Origin: Exophiala sp. HKRS030 | Lineage: Eukaryota > Ascomycota > Eurotiomycetes > Chaetothyriales > Herpotrichiellaceae | Direction: 5' to 3' | Length of the DNA: 64,000 bases | Assembly (NCBI GenBank): GCA_023897205.1 | Contig: JAHWDD010000009.1 | Coordinates: 1,178,001-1,242,000, forward strand | Shown: piece by piece, positions 1 through 11,258 of the stretch | Position numbering within the stretch: position 1 is the stretch's first letter | How the letters are laid out: every line of letters begins with the position of its first letter | Position numbers and translations under genes: made by a program | Notes under the pieces: generated by a model | The model's database searches: none | What the model was told of the DNA's origin: nothing | Seen by the model: only the letters and a program-made list of their open reading frames with translations

Positions 1-123
1 AATTGCATTGCGGAAATTGAGAAGTCGATGGCGAGCGGAGGGTAAATACCTTGGGCAGGAAAGAAGATCTTTCGCTCGTTGTCTTTCTTCTGTTCTACTC
101 GAGACGCAGTTACTCCTTCCAAC

Positions 124-921
124 ATGTTGTCCAGGTCAATATTTCAGGTCAGTCTGACCTTGTTGTCTGTATTGTTCTACGGCCAGAGTGTTTATGCACA
201 AACCACAACGCCCTTCTCAAATACAACCACCACCAGGCCCCCAACCACAACGTCCGTACCAGCATCGACGGGGACTGTGCCTGACGTCTATCTGAATGTG
301 CCCACACTATCTGTTGGGCGCATCGAGCTCGACGTCGAGGATCTCCGAGCAGACATCAACTTGAACGCCCAGGTGGCATCGCTGGTGACTCTGAACGCTG
401 GTGTCGCATTGTCAATTCAAGAAGTCAACCTCACCATTTCGGATGTCGATGCCAACCTGGAACTCATCGTCCGACTTGGGCATTTGGTGGACATTGTCAA
501 CAGAGTATTCGAGTCCCTCGATCTCAATCCACTACTCATCTCTGCCATCAACAACGTCACTTCTTTGCTGGAACCTATCGTCGGAGCAGTCGACGGTTTG
601 TTGGGGACAATCACTCAAGGAGGTACTAGTTTGTCCTTCCTCATCGACAATCTCGGGAACATTGTACAGGAGGTCGGAGGAGTGTCTACCATAGTGGGCG
701 ACTACCTCACCAACATGACCTACACCGGTCAAAGCAAATCATTATCCGGAGGTCTCACTGAGAAGACGTATTCTTATAGCCCACTCAACGCCCTGGTGGA
801 CATTGTCTTCAACACTGCCGGTCAAGTAGTACAGGCACAGGTGCAGAAGTCCACTGGCGGAAGCACAAGTACAACTGCTTCGGCGACGAGCTCAGCTCCG
901 TCTTCGACCACGACGTCGTAG
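124..921 (+). CDS. Secreted protein with Ser/Thr-rich tail, unknown function
   Basis: Single-exon gene of 265 residues. I chose the ATG at 124 because it places a classic signal peptide first (hydrophobic core SLTLLSVLFYG, probable cleavage after VYA near residue 25); the longer reading frame begins 15 codons earlier without a leader. A Thr/Pro/Ser linker (about residues 26-50) follows. The middle, rich in Leu, Ile, Val and Asn with few cysteines, has an amphipathic repeat-like look (LLEPIVGAVDGLLGTI) and several N-glycosylation sequons such as NVT and NMT. The last 25 residues are almost only Ser, Thr, Ala and Gly. There is no hydrophobic end, so a GPI anchor is not supported unless an unseen exon adds one. 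I do not recognise the family. It is probably exported or wall-associated. It is followed in the same direction by the NACHT-ankyrin gene. Confidence 0.7.
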   Translation: MLSRSIFQVSLTLLSVLFYGQSVYAQTTTPFSNTTTTRPPTTTSVPASTGTVPDVYLNVPTLSVGRIELDVEDLRADINLNAQVASLVTLNAGVALSIQEVNLTISDVDANLELIVRLGHLVDIVNRVFESLDLNPLLISAINNVTSLLEPIVGAVDGLLGTITQGGTSLSFLIDNLGNIVQEVGGVSTIVGDYLTNMTYTGQSKSLSGGLTEKTYSYSPLNALVDIVFNTAGQVVQAQVQKSTGGSTSTTASATSSAPSSTTTS

Positions 922-1321
922 GCCAAGAGTATGCTCCTCGCAGATAATGCGCAGTACCTTATCATAATGCAAAATATGTTCTTGAACCATGATTCTGAAT
1001 TTTTGGCTTTGGCTACTTGGGTGACTCTTGTGACACAGCACCGTTTTCATTGGCGATGGTCACCATTGCTACAGCTCGAGGACGCCGCGGGTTTGAATTC
1101 AATCCCAGTCAAATGTATGCTACTCAGCCACTTTGATCCCTCCCTTGGCGCAGAAAATGAGGCTTCATTCACCCACTACGCTGTGGTTGGCCAGCTTGTC
1201 TTCTGAGAGGCGCCTATTTCAGCCTGACTGCTCGCTCTTGCTCTGAGTTTCTCTCCTTCGCAGTCCCCAAGCTGTATCCATCTATAAGAGCAACCAGGCA
1301 TTTAATTGTTCTCCATACGCC
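922..1321. other. Intergenic, 400 bases
   Basis: This holds the 3' region of the secreted-protein gene and the promoter and leader of the NACHT-ankyrin gene. A TATAAGAG-like stretch lies near 1283, about 40 bases before the ATG. I see no conserved coding sequence. Confidence 0.5.
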
Positions 1322-4300
1322 ATGAGTTTCGGTTTTTCCATTGGTGATTTCCTTGCGCTTGTGCGACTGGTAGAAGGGACGAGGAAACGATTCAAGGGAG
1401 CGCCGGCTGAATATGCTGCGCTAGTTGATGAGTGCGGAGTTTCTCTTCCCACATCACCGGGATCGAGTATGCTAACTCAGCAAGAACACGCACTCTCCAG
1501 ATTGTGATCAATGACCTCAAAGTCCAAATCGAAGATGATGACCATGAAGATTCGGTCAAGGCCAACTTACAGAGTGCCGCGACCAATTGTGAATCCGTCT
1601 TGGTCGATTTGAACGCCGTCATTGACTCTCACACCGAACTCGACACGGTGAATTCAACGACAACCAAACGAACGAGTCGCTTGTGGAAGCGTATGAAATG
1701 GGATCCTGCTGTGGCTTCCAAGCTCAGTCTACGACTAGTTTCGGCAACCCAGCTTCTGAAAGCTGTGCTTGATGGGTGAGTTGACGCTGGGAAGGTCTTC
1801 GCCTTGTTCACCTATTGACCATCCTCAGAACGCAGCTTAATAATATTGCACAAGGAGTGAAGACACTCGCAGTCGCCGCGGACGCTGCAGAAATCCGGGA
1901 CATTGCTGATTGGGTTGCACCTGCGACTTACTCTGAATGGCAGAATGACTATTTCAGCAAAATACTGCCTGGTACCGGACAATGGATCCTTACCGATCCT
2001 TCGTATCGCGACTGGCGGAATGGAGACCTTGCAAATCTATTCTTTGATGGGCACCCCGGTGTTGGAAAGACTTTCCTTGCGTCGATGCTCATCGATGACT
2101 TGCAGACTTATACCTCACAGAGCGATACCCTGGCACTAGCATACTTCTACAGCAGCTTCAGGAGGCACGAAATCCAGTCACCAGTTGACATTATCAGCAG
2201 CCTCTTGAGGCAGCTTTTCCAGCACCAATCTGGGAAAGCTCATGCGGTCAGGGATATGTTCAACAAGTACAAAGGGATAGAAAAGCGTCCCGGCTGGACT
2301 GAACTGTGCCAAACTTTGGAAAGCACGCTGCGAGGGTCTCACACAGCATTTTTCGTGATCGACGCACTAGACGAATGTGAAGGCCCAAATGAAGAAGGCG
2401 GAAAACCGTGGCACCGTGTGTTCGAACTCTTGTTTCGTCTGCAAGCGGCCCTCAAACCCCAAGTCGGCATTCGCATCCTGGCAACGTTTCGGCCGTTCGT
2501 GACAATTGACGGCGTTCCCGAGAATCACAAACGCCAGCATATTGAGGCCAGTAGCCATGATCTGGAGACCTTTTGCCGAGCAACAATACCAAACATCACA
2601 TGCATTGCTAAAAAACCAGAGCTACATCTACGGATCATACAAGAGGTCTGTGAGGGTGCTCAAGGAATGTACGCAAATGTCAGTTGTATCTCTGTGTCGT
2701 GGTACTAACCTAATTGCAGGTTTCTGCTCGCTAAATTGCACTGTGACACTTTATCCGCTAAGACAAAACCCAAAGACATCTTGAAAGCTCTCGATGAATT
2801 CAAGAAGACCGGAAATATTGGTGATACCCTCACCCGAGCATATGAAGACAGCTTACGAAGAATACAGTGTCAACCAGAAGAGCATCGAGAGCTGGCTCGA
2901 AAGATCTTGACATGTGTTACTTTCAGCTTCAAGCCGTTAGCTATGGATGAGGTTCGTCGTGGTATTGCGGTTGATGAAAACTCTGAGAATATCGATCCCG
3001 AATATGATCTAGACGATCCCGACCTCATGATATCGGTGTGTGCTGGCCTCGTGACGGTTGATATGCAAAGCCAGGTCATTCGAATCGTCCATTATACCAC
3101 ACAGACCTTTCTTGAATCCTTGGACAACGGATTTCTTTCGAGTCCGCACACAGTCTTGGCTTCTTGTTGCTTGAGCTATCTGCAGCTGAGCTTATATGCG
3201 ACAGGACATCTCGATGACATCTCGCCGCCGTTGACACGATGGCGGGAATTCCCCTTTCATGCCTATTCCGCAGAATTTTGGGCAACACACTGGGAACGTG
3301 GAGGGTATGATCAGTCCTTGCAAAAACAAGTATTCTCATTCCTCGACAACTTCGGCTTCGTCGCCAGTGCATGGGAAACATTGCAAATTGTCAATCCCGG
3401 AATGCTTCAAGATAATTCTCATGGCATTTCTGCACTCCACTTACTGGCATCAATGGGTACCACCGCGGTCTTAAAGACCTATCTTGATCGTGTTTCTTCG
3501 GCCGGATCTATGCAAAATGGTGACATCTTTTGCGAAGAGTGCAAGAGAATAACATCATCGCACATTGATTTTCTCGAAAGTAGACAATCTTCCTGGCAAG
3601 AAGCAATCACAAGCCTGAAAGATAGCGACGGAATGCCCGCATTATTCTATGCTGCTCAAGGAGGTCACCTGTCGACAATGGAAGCGCTGCACCATGCAAA
3701 TAAAAACATGTTGAATGAAACAGATTGCAATGGTTCCACTGCTCTAATGCATGCATTGAGGGCTAGGAAGTACTCGATTGTGCTCGGTCTTCTCCAAAAA
3801 CCTGAGGCTCTCCGATCTGAGTACAAGATCAAAATCAACTTTCAAGATAAATCTGGCCAGAGTGCCTTGTCAGTTGCCGCAATGACTCCAAATCTGGAAC
3901 TCGTGAAGTTGCTGACAAGCACATATCAAGCCGACGTGGATTCGGTAGACCGCACTGGCAACACACCTATTATGTGGGCTGCGCGGTGCATCCGCATGGA
4001 TATTGTGATCTTCCTCGCGCCCTTCGTTTCTGACATCAACCAGCGCGACCACTTGGGACGAACCGTGTCCCATCATCTACTGCGAGGAGTTGGACTATTA
4101 TTTACCGGCCTCCCCAAGAAGATTTTGAACGGCTTGAGTGCCTGTCTGACGTGGCTAGTAGAGTATGGCGCGGATCTGCACCTGGAAAATCCGAGGGGAA
4201 TTTCAGCTCACGGAATACTATGCAAACTGGAGGTGGAGGCAACAGACCAGCGTTGGGAAGCGGAACAATTGGATGTCGTCAGGCAGCTGAAGGAAATCGC

Positions 4301-4376
4301 ACTGTCTTCGCCTTCACCTGACGGAACATGTGAATGTGCCTCTAGGTGTCGTAAGTGGGATGGAAGAGGGGGATAG
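1322..4376 (+). CDS. NACHT-ankyrin NLR-like (STAND) protein
   Basis: Four exons: 1322-1438, 1501-1775, 1829-2668 and 2720-4376, giving 962 residues. All junction phases agree; the first donor could also be at 1424. The N-terminus (MSFGFSIGDFLALVRLVEG) matches the fungal N-terminal domain found on STAND proteins. The NACHT has its P-loop at residues 205-212 (GHPGVGKT) and Walker B near 305-311 (VIDALDE). A winged-helix-like region follows around 450-500. Degenerate ankyrin repeats run from about 710 to 950 (for example GMPALFYAAQGGHL and GNTPIMWAARCIRMDIV). In fungi such proteins are signalling ATPases or GTPases proposed to work in non-self recognition and heterokaryon incompatibility, with repeats as sensor and the N-domain as output. 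The ligand and effector here are unknown. The domain architecture is clear; the role is inferred from the family. Confidence 0.88.
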
Positions 4377-4941
4377 CTTCAATGATGGCAGATGATAATG
4401 ATTATGATGGTTTTGCTTTAGCAAGTGCTCTAAAGGCCGGTTGTGAACAGGTCAAATAAAGCTGAATCAGAACAATCAAGCCACCTGATAGTAGAGCACA
4501 GTAGATACCTACCTTAGGCAGGTGGATAATAGTAGTTGCTCTGTACTCCAATGCCCTAAAAGAATAGGTACTGTAGGTGTTTGAATAGTAGTACACTATT
4601 TCAGGGGTACGAATACATTAAGTCCTATTGTAGGTATCGATTGGGTGGCTCGCTAAGGATCTCTCGGTACTGTGCTTAAAGCCTTTTGCGGGGGGGAAAT
4701 ACGGAGTAAAAGGAGATGAATATCCGATAGGCTCGATGGGCCACTTCCCCCCCTGATGTAATACTTGTCACTGACTTCACCCTCATGCCGATCATATAGG
4801 TAGGTATCGTCTCTTTGTCAGAGACAGGTACCAACCACATTCTTTCCATATTTTCTACATCAAGGTCAACACCTACACTTGAGAACCGAGCAACCCTCTC
4901 TACCAAAACTCATTCTGGGGGACTATCGAGAACGACACAAC
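4377..4941. other. Intergenic, 565 bases
   Basis: No gene seen. It contains TAGGTA/TACCTA-type short repeats (4500-4640) and an exact TACGGAGTA motif at 4700-4708. The last 150 bases are the leader of the next gene. Confidence 0.5.
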
Positions 4942-5487
4942 ATGCCTCCAATTACCGCCCGTCCTTTGTTGAGGAGTCTTACCTCTCGCCAGGTGCAAAC
5001 CCATCCAGGCCCACGCCATGTCCATCTCGCCCGTCAACACTACGCCACCGAGGCCGAGAGTGCCCTGAAATCCACACCGAATAGTGTCGACAAACGCATG
5101 GCCCAGCAGAATCGTCAAACCATCGACCGCCAATCAGATGAACAGTCCAAGTCCGGCACCGACGACGCCGTGGCCGCACAGTCAGTGGCATTTGACGAGA
5201 CCACCGACCCTGATGAGGTGCAGAAGCAGTCCGGTCGTGACAATTCATACGGCAACCCACTCGAGGCGAGTCCGGCCAATGTATCGTTGAGCCAGGAAAC
5301 GGTCGAGGTCAAGAGGGGCGGCGGTGTTGTCACGACAAAGTCAGTCACCAAGGAAAAAACGACGTACCGGGACGACACAAAGACCAAGACTCTGGAAGCG
5401 GGTTTCGAGAAGAAGGCTTTTGCAGGGTCGACCAAGGCGGCCAAGGAGAAGAAGTTGCATCCTACGGTACAGTCGGGATCGAGGTAG
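4942..5487 (+). CDS. Unknown small protein, probably mitochondrial
   Basis: Intronless, 181 residues from the ATG at 4942; the longer frame has no upstream ATG. The first 40 residues are rich in Arg, Ser, Thr and His with almost no acidic residues, and end in RQHYATEAES, which resembles the processing region of fungal mitochondrial presequences. The rest is hydrophilic and probably disordered: Gln/Asp/Ser-rich, then a Lys/Thr-rich end with KEKTTYRDDTKTK. There is no membrane segment and no catalytic motif I recognise. The flanks are typical intergenic DNA, so the gene seems to stand alone. Mitochondrial import is an inference from the N-terminus only. Confidence 0.7.
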   Translation: MPPITARPLLRSLTSRQVQTHPGPRHVHLARQHYATEAESALKSTPNSVDKRMAQQNRQTIDRQSDEQSKSGTDDAVAAQSVAFDETTDPDEVQKQSGRDNSYGNPLEASPANVSLSQETVEVKRGGGVVTTKSVTKEKTTYRDDTKTKTLEAGFEKKAFAGSTKAAKEKKLHPTVQSGSR

Positions 5488-6394
5488 AAGCATCAGGATT
5501 GAAATCATGGCTTGCATGAATGACGGCGTAATATGTGTCATTTCGAGTCTGCTTTTTCTGAGGCTTCTGGACCATTGAGATTACCTAACTACTTGAGGTC
5601 AACACTTGTACAAACTCGGGACTCCGTACTCGTATCGATCATAACCTCCGTACCAGGTCATCAAACTCTACTCCTCTAGCCTGAAAAGCCGAGATTTGGC
5701 TCCTCTTGCTAGAAAGGGCGAGGCTGTGAATGAGTAAGGGAAGGGTCATCATCATACTCCGTATTGATAGCGGCATTGGATCGGAACGAGGCAGCTTCAA
5801 ACAACAATGCACGGAAGAGGTCGAGGGCCTTAAAATCCTATGTCTTTCTGTCTGACAAAAATTCCCACGCAATTGACCACTATATCTTGCAGAAGCCACC
5901 CCCCAATCCCGTCGTCTGACAATCGAAATTCAGCAGGTCCATAACTAAACACAAATAACCAGAGCCACATTTCCATCATCGTCTTCTCCTTCTTCCACTT
6001 TTTCTGAGATCGTTCCTAGTGGCATATTGTGGCGCTGGACACTATTTCAAATAGCAGAATGGTCAATGTATTGCTCAGGTCATTCACTCTCTCACTTTGC
6101 AAAGATCACTAGCTTACCATCGGATCTCAAATTGCCAGAACAACGCGGGCCCCAGTGTCTAATTTAGTCAGATCAAAGCCCAGAAAAGTCCCACGACGAC
6201 GGCAGATGCGTATTCGTTTACCAATGATGTTTAACTGATATCACTGACAATTTGTAAAATGGACCTTTGCCATACTAGGAGGTAGGTGACCAGGCCCGTT
6301 ATAAAGGCGAAAAGGAAGGAATGTTTTGTTATCATGTATTCTTCATCTGCCACTTCACCAACCCCTACGAGATCACTTGTCCTCACAATTAAAC
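5488..6394. other. Intergenic, 907 bases
   Basis: This lies between the unknown mitochondrial-type gene and the lipase. An exact TACTCCGTA motif is at 5755-5763, and a near copy is at 5621. I see no conserved protein on either strand. Confidence 0.5.
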
Positions 6395-7837
6395 ATGACC
6401 ATACGTTGGCGCTCTGCCCTCTTGACAGTCCTCGCGCTCTCAGGCATCATCAGTGCCGCGAATATCACGTCAAGCACGACCTGTGACGCACAGTGTCAGT
6501 CACTCAGCGCGACCGCTTCATCCTGGGAGTCCGACCAACATGCCGACCCAGACTACTCATTCTACACCATCCCTTCCAACTTTTCAGCAAACCTCGCACC
6601 AGGTAGTCTACTTCACGTCGAAGAAGCAACAAATCTATCGGTGTACAGTGTCCCCAGTGGCCTTTCCATGTCCCGGATCATATACACCACCACCGACCAG
6701 AATGGGACGATACTCCCGGCTTCGGCGTACGTTCTCTGGCCTTACGCGCCGCTTGCCGCTCCTGGCATCCAAGACACCCAGTATCCTCTGGTCGCTTGGG
6801 CCCACGGCACCTCTGGCGTTCTGAAGGCTTGTGCCCCCAGCAACTATCGCAACCTACAGTACCACTTCATGGTGCCTTTCCTTCTCGCGTTACAAGGCAT
6901 GGCCGTCGTGGCCCCCGACTATGCTGGACTCGGTTTCGACTCGTTGCCGTCTGGCAAACCTATCGGGCACCCTTGGTTGAACGGACCGGCTCAAGCCATG
7001 AATCTGGCGGATGCCATCACCGCCGTTCGCAAAGCTTTCCCCACTGAACTTCCACCCACGGGCCCATTTGTCGCCATGGGACATTCTCAAGGTGGAGGAG
7101 CCGCCTGGTCATTTGCCGAACAACTGGTCATGAAGCCAATTCCTGGATATCAGGGTACGGTGGCCATCGCTCCTCCCACACGTACGTTCGATCTATTAGC
7201 GCAGGCCATGTTGAACAGCACCCAACCTTGGGCTCAGACACTTCTCAGTCAGCAACCTTCCCTCGTCCACGCCGTCACGGCCGTATTTCCCGCTTATAAC
7301 GATTCCGGGATGACCCCGCTGGCCTACGATAGATTCCATAACGTGCTGGAGCCGCTTCAAGGTTGTCTCCCTACGGTCAGCGAGGTCTTTGCGGATGTGC
7401 CGCTGAACCAACTCACGCGCGCGGGGTGGAACAATGACAGCTCGGTTGAGAGGTATGCAGCCATGTCCGAAACTGGACGCAAGAAGTTCAAGGGTCCGTT
7501 GCTGGTGCTTGCTGGTGAAGATGATCTGGTCGTGCCGTTGTTCACGGTCGACTCTGCAGTAAACGACACTTGTACAATGCTCTCGCAGCAGAAATGGAAT
7601 GAATCTTTGCAAATGGTCACGTACTCGGCCATGAACCACTTCCCCACCATCCAAGCCAGCGAGATGAGATGGTTGACATGGGTCAAGGACCGATTTGCCG
7701 GCAAGCAGATTCCCTCCAGTGGGTGTGTGAGGAACTCGGTCAAGGGACTCAAGACCGACTCTACATATCAATCACTCGGTCCAAACTTCCTGGAACTGTG
7801 GGCAAGTCCTAATGAGGCATGGAAACTTGCGTTGTGA
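6395..7837 (+). CDS. Secreted LIP-type triacylglycerol lipase / alpha-beta hydrolase
   Basis: Intronless, 480 residues. The ATG at 6395 gives a signal peptide (SALLTVLALSGIISA), while the longer upstream frame does not. The fold is an alpha/beta hydrolase of the fungal secretory lipase family. The nucleophile elbow is GHSQGG with Ser231. The acid is in LAGEDDLVV (Asp376 or Asp377). The catalytic His is probably His415 in SAMNHFPT. An oxyanion-type motif AHGTSG is at 136-141. There are many N-glycosylation sequons and scattered cysteines (C30, C34, C146, C324, C393, C444) suited to an extracellular enzyme. The expected reaction is hydrolysis of ester bonds in acylglycerols or similar lipids outside the cell. 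The substrate cannot be read from the sequence. Confidence 0.88.
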   Translation: MTIRWRSALLTVLALSGIISAANITSSTTCDAQCQSLSATASSWESDQHADPDYSFYTIPSNFSANLAPGSLLHVEEATNLSVYSVPSGLSMSRIIYTTTDQNGTILPASAYVLWPYAPLAAPGIQDTQYPLVAWAHGTSGVLKACAPSNYRNLQYHFMVPFLLALQGMAVVAPDYAGLGFDSLPSGKPIGHPWLNGPAQAMNLADAITAVRKAFPTELPPTGPFVAMGHSQGGGAAWSFAEQLVMKPIPGYQGTVAIAPPTRTFDLLAQAMLNSTQPWAQTLLSQQPSLVHAVTAVFPAYNDSGMTPLAYDRFHNVLEPLQGCLPTVSEVFADVPLNQLTRAGWNNDSSVERYAAMSETGRKKFKGPLLVLAGEDDLVVPLFTVDSAVNDTCTMLSQQKWNESLQMVTYSAMNHFPTIQASEMRWLTWVKDRFAGKQIPSSGCVRNSVKGLKTDSTYQSLGPNFLELWASPNEAWKLAL

Positions 7838-8633
7838 GAGAGATGGGATGTTACTGTACATATTATTGACATTACGGAAACAAAAGCAGGGTATATATAT
7901 ACTCGTACTCGAAGATTAATGCAAAGATGTCCCGATGAATGGGATTTTGTCCAAGGATGCTAGTTCGGCTACAAGTAACGAGGACTATGGCATCGTCGTT
8001 TGTGGCATCCTCGTTTTGACATATCGAGATCCGAATGATTTGTATTTTAATAGGTCCAAAGTCGCGCCAAAGCAATTCATCTGCGGGGCTCGGTCTCTCT
8101 TTGTCCTGCTTCGCCGTGGGGGAGTTCATTGACTATATGTCGATCTGGTGGAGATGGTGACAGCATACAAGCATCTACAAGTACGAGCATCCGTACTTAT
8201 TCAGTTACATGTTCAAGAAATGTTCCGATTAATACTCCGTAAACTTCGTCATTGTAACGCTGTTTTCCGCAATTGACATCTTGGCCTCTTATGCGGACAT
8301 GGACATCAGGCTAATTTCTTGATTAATACTCGTCTCATTGTCAGTATTTTCCACCTCAAGTCTGGCTCTTGAACAAAAACCTCACCGCCTTTTTTCTAAA
8401 AGGAAAAAAAGGAAAGGTCACATACCCTAGATTTCAGCATTCGAATCTCCAGTCAAGCAAAGACTGCATACATGGCTTTTGGATACGAGAGGCCACAGTT
8501 GACGACGTTACCAACATCACCACCACCACCTTGAGCGACTTGACCTTGGTAATACACATGATTGATGATTGACCATTTCATAGTTCAGTCACGCATCTCA
8601 TCAACGACCTCCTGAAGAGTCTCTCTCTCAAAA
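7838..8633. other. Intergenic, 796 bases
   Basis: A TATATATA tract near 7892 lies just after the lipase, and an exact TACTCCGTA motif is at 8233-8241. From 8340 on it is the leader of the MFS gene. No other gene is supported. Confidence 0.5.
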
Positions 8634-10522
8634 ATGGCCACCACACAGACCATGACGATATCGTCAACGTCCACACACGCCACACCACCAGAACCTGAAA
8701 GTTTCGAACTCAGCTTCAAATCTCCAGGAAGGTCATTGAGGGAAATATCTCGTCGAGTCGTCAACGGCGGCACATCATCATCATCATCATCATCGTCGCC
8801 GTCCCGGACCCAAGAGAATTCATCCTCTTCTGACGAAGAAGATAATATTCGAGATGATGTCGATCCACCTCCTACCGCACAGGTCGTGACACAGAGATGG
8901 AACAAACCCAGAGGGAACGTTCCCCGTTTGGGTTTCGCATTTTGGTCATTTATAATTGCTGGCATGAATGATGGTGCTGTCGGCGTATGTGCATCTTTTT
9001 TTAGACCCTATCCAATACCTTGTTTCTTGCTTCGAAGACGAACAAAATGTACAAAGTACAAAAGGACACATTTGCTAACACTGCCTGTCAAAACCAATAT
9101 AGGCTCTTATACCATATGTGAGTCAACTCCCACCACAAGAACACCTCTCTTTCCTTTTCCTTTTTGTCCTGGTGTAAATGGGAAGAGAATGATTGAAATC
9201 AAAAAAACAAAATTCTCCATTCTAATCTTTTGTCTCGACAACAGCTCGAATCGTATTACTCGTTGAGTTACACCATCATCTCACTCATCTTCTTGACCCC
9301 CTTCGCCGGCTACTCGTTGGCCGCCTTCACCAACGCCAGCATCCACGCCCGATTCGGTCAACGTGGGATCGCCATCATGGCCCCGATATGTCACATCATC
9401 ACCTACTCCGTCCTGGCCGCGCACCCTCCCTTTCCGGTCCTGGTGGTCGCCAACGCCGTGTCCGGGTTCGGGAACGGTTTGACCGACGCCTGTTTCTGCG
9501 CCTGGATAGGCGTCATGGACAACCCCAACGCCGTCCAAGGTTGTCTGCACAGCTGTTACTCCGTCGGCGCCCTCTTGGCTCCCTTGATCGCCACGAGTAT
9601 GGTGGTCAAGGCCAAAATGCCTTGGTGGAATTTTTATCTCGTCATGGTACGTTCAAATCGGGACCTTTCATCATGTCTTTCGTGGTGGCCTCCGTCCTTC
9701 TCCTCCTCCTTCTCCTTCCTTCTGCTCCGTTTTATCCCCCCATTTTCCCAGGGGAAAAAATATCAGGAAGCATTCTAACCTCGTAACTCGTTTTTCCAGG
9801 TCGGTGCGTCAGTACTCGAACTTTTCGGGCTGACAATCACCTTTTGGCGCAAGACCGGGGAATTGTACCGACGGGAACACCCTCGCGACGAAATGACAGA
9901 GTCTTCGTCGGCATCAGGGTCAGGGTCAGGGTCAGGAGGTGGGACGACGCGAGAGGCGCTCAAGTCGAAAATCACCTGGTTGTGTGCCGCCTTCTTCTTC
10001 GTCTACATGGGCATCGAGGTCGGACTGGGAGGCTGGATCGTCACGTTCATGCTCCGGGTCCGATCCGCCTCCCCGTCCGCCTCGGGCTACTCGGGTTCGG
10101 GGTTCTGGGCCGGGCAGGCCCTGGGCAGGGCGTGCCTGGGTTTCGTGACGGAGAGGTTCGGCGAGAGGGTCTGCGTCTCGGTCTACCTCGTGGCTTGTTT
10201 CGCCCTGGAACTGGTGTTTTGGTTGGTGCCGAAGTTCGTCGTCTCCGCCGTGGCGGTTGCTCTCCTGGGCTTCTTTCTGGGTCCCATGTTCCCGGGAGGG
10301 GTCATGATGGCCGCCAAACTCCTACCCCGTCGCATCCACGTCAGCAGCATCGGTTTCGCCATGGCCATGGGGGGGACGGGAGGTACGGTCTTCCCTTTCG
10401 CGATCGGAGCCATCGCGGCCAGCAAAGGAGTCAAGGTCCTACAACCCGTCATCCTCAGTCTCATCGTCGTCCTCGTGGGGATCTGGTTGAGTTTCCCCAA
10501 GGTGAAGAAGAGGGAGCAGTGA
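8634..10522 (+). CDS. MFS transporter (fucose-permease/BSC6-like)
   Basis: Four exons: 8634-8984, 9103-9117 (15 bases, coding ALIPY), 9245-9646 and 9800-10522, giving 496 residues. All junctions are phase 0 with good donors (GTATGT, GTGAGT, GTACGT). The cytosolic N-terminus of about 100 residues carries a Ser run coded by a TCA repeat, then acidic DEED. Membrane segments begin at GFAFWSFIIAGMNDGAVGALIPY and end at VILSLIVVLVGIWLSF, with about 12 in total. A Gly/Ser-rich central loop is coded by a GGGTCA repeat (9915-9940). The family moves small solutes by proton or facilitated transport at a membrane; the substrate is not evident. The gene converges on hsf1. Confidence 0.85.
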
Positions 10523-11258
10523 TGTTGTTTTTTTTTCGAGGGCAAAAACACCTGTAAACAGGACCCATACACACTCGTACTCATACAGCCACAACACAGA
10601 TAGATGCCTAGGTGGTATAGAACTCATTACATACGCTTACACACAACTTACACCACTACACCCACGGATGTGTGTACACTTACACACATAGGGCGGTACG
10701 CCGACAACAAGAGCACCTTACATGAGGTTACGACTAAACTAGGTACACAAATCAGCGAGTCAGTCCCAGATTCTCCGGCTCGGTCGTCAGATGAAGGGCC
10801 ACGCAATCCTAAAATACGACCTCTAAGTCGTCAAGAGCAATCCTACTCATCAGAAAAACAGACATGATTGAAACAACTTTTTTCTTTTCTATCAGGATAA
10901 AATCATCACCACCTCTCCAGTTTGGGAGAGAGAGAGAGGACTCACTAAAGCCATGTCGCATCATGGCTGGATATCATCAAAGACTGCCGTCTTTACCTCA
11001 GTTAGGTAAAGTAACTTCCTCGTAGACCCAGTATCTGGTACAACTCCTCTTCTTCAGATACTATGCTTTGCTTTGACGCATATGGTCCATTTTTTTCATC
11101 ATCTCATCAAGTTTCGTCACAATAAACCTCGCACTCGATTCGACCCTGTTTTGTCTTGCCGTCTCCTGATGGACTGACTGGATTAACATGTCTCGACCAT
11201 CTCATGACTTGCTGAACTGAATCTAGCTGCTGAGCCAGCCCTTGGAGAACGGAGCCCT
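10523..11258. other. Convergent intergenic region, 736 bases
   Basis: The 3' regions of the MFS gene (plus) and hsf1 (minus) meet here. It contains the perfect stem-loop at 10991-11011 and a GA run at 10928-10939. No coding signal is seen. Confidence 0.5.
10991..11011. repeat. Perfect 8-bp inverted repeat with 5-base loop
   Basis: CTTTACCT, loop CAGTT, AGGTAAAG. It sits in the convergent 3' region between two genes. It could mark RNA 3' ends or be chance; there is no U-tract. Confidence 0.6.
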
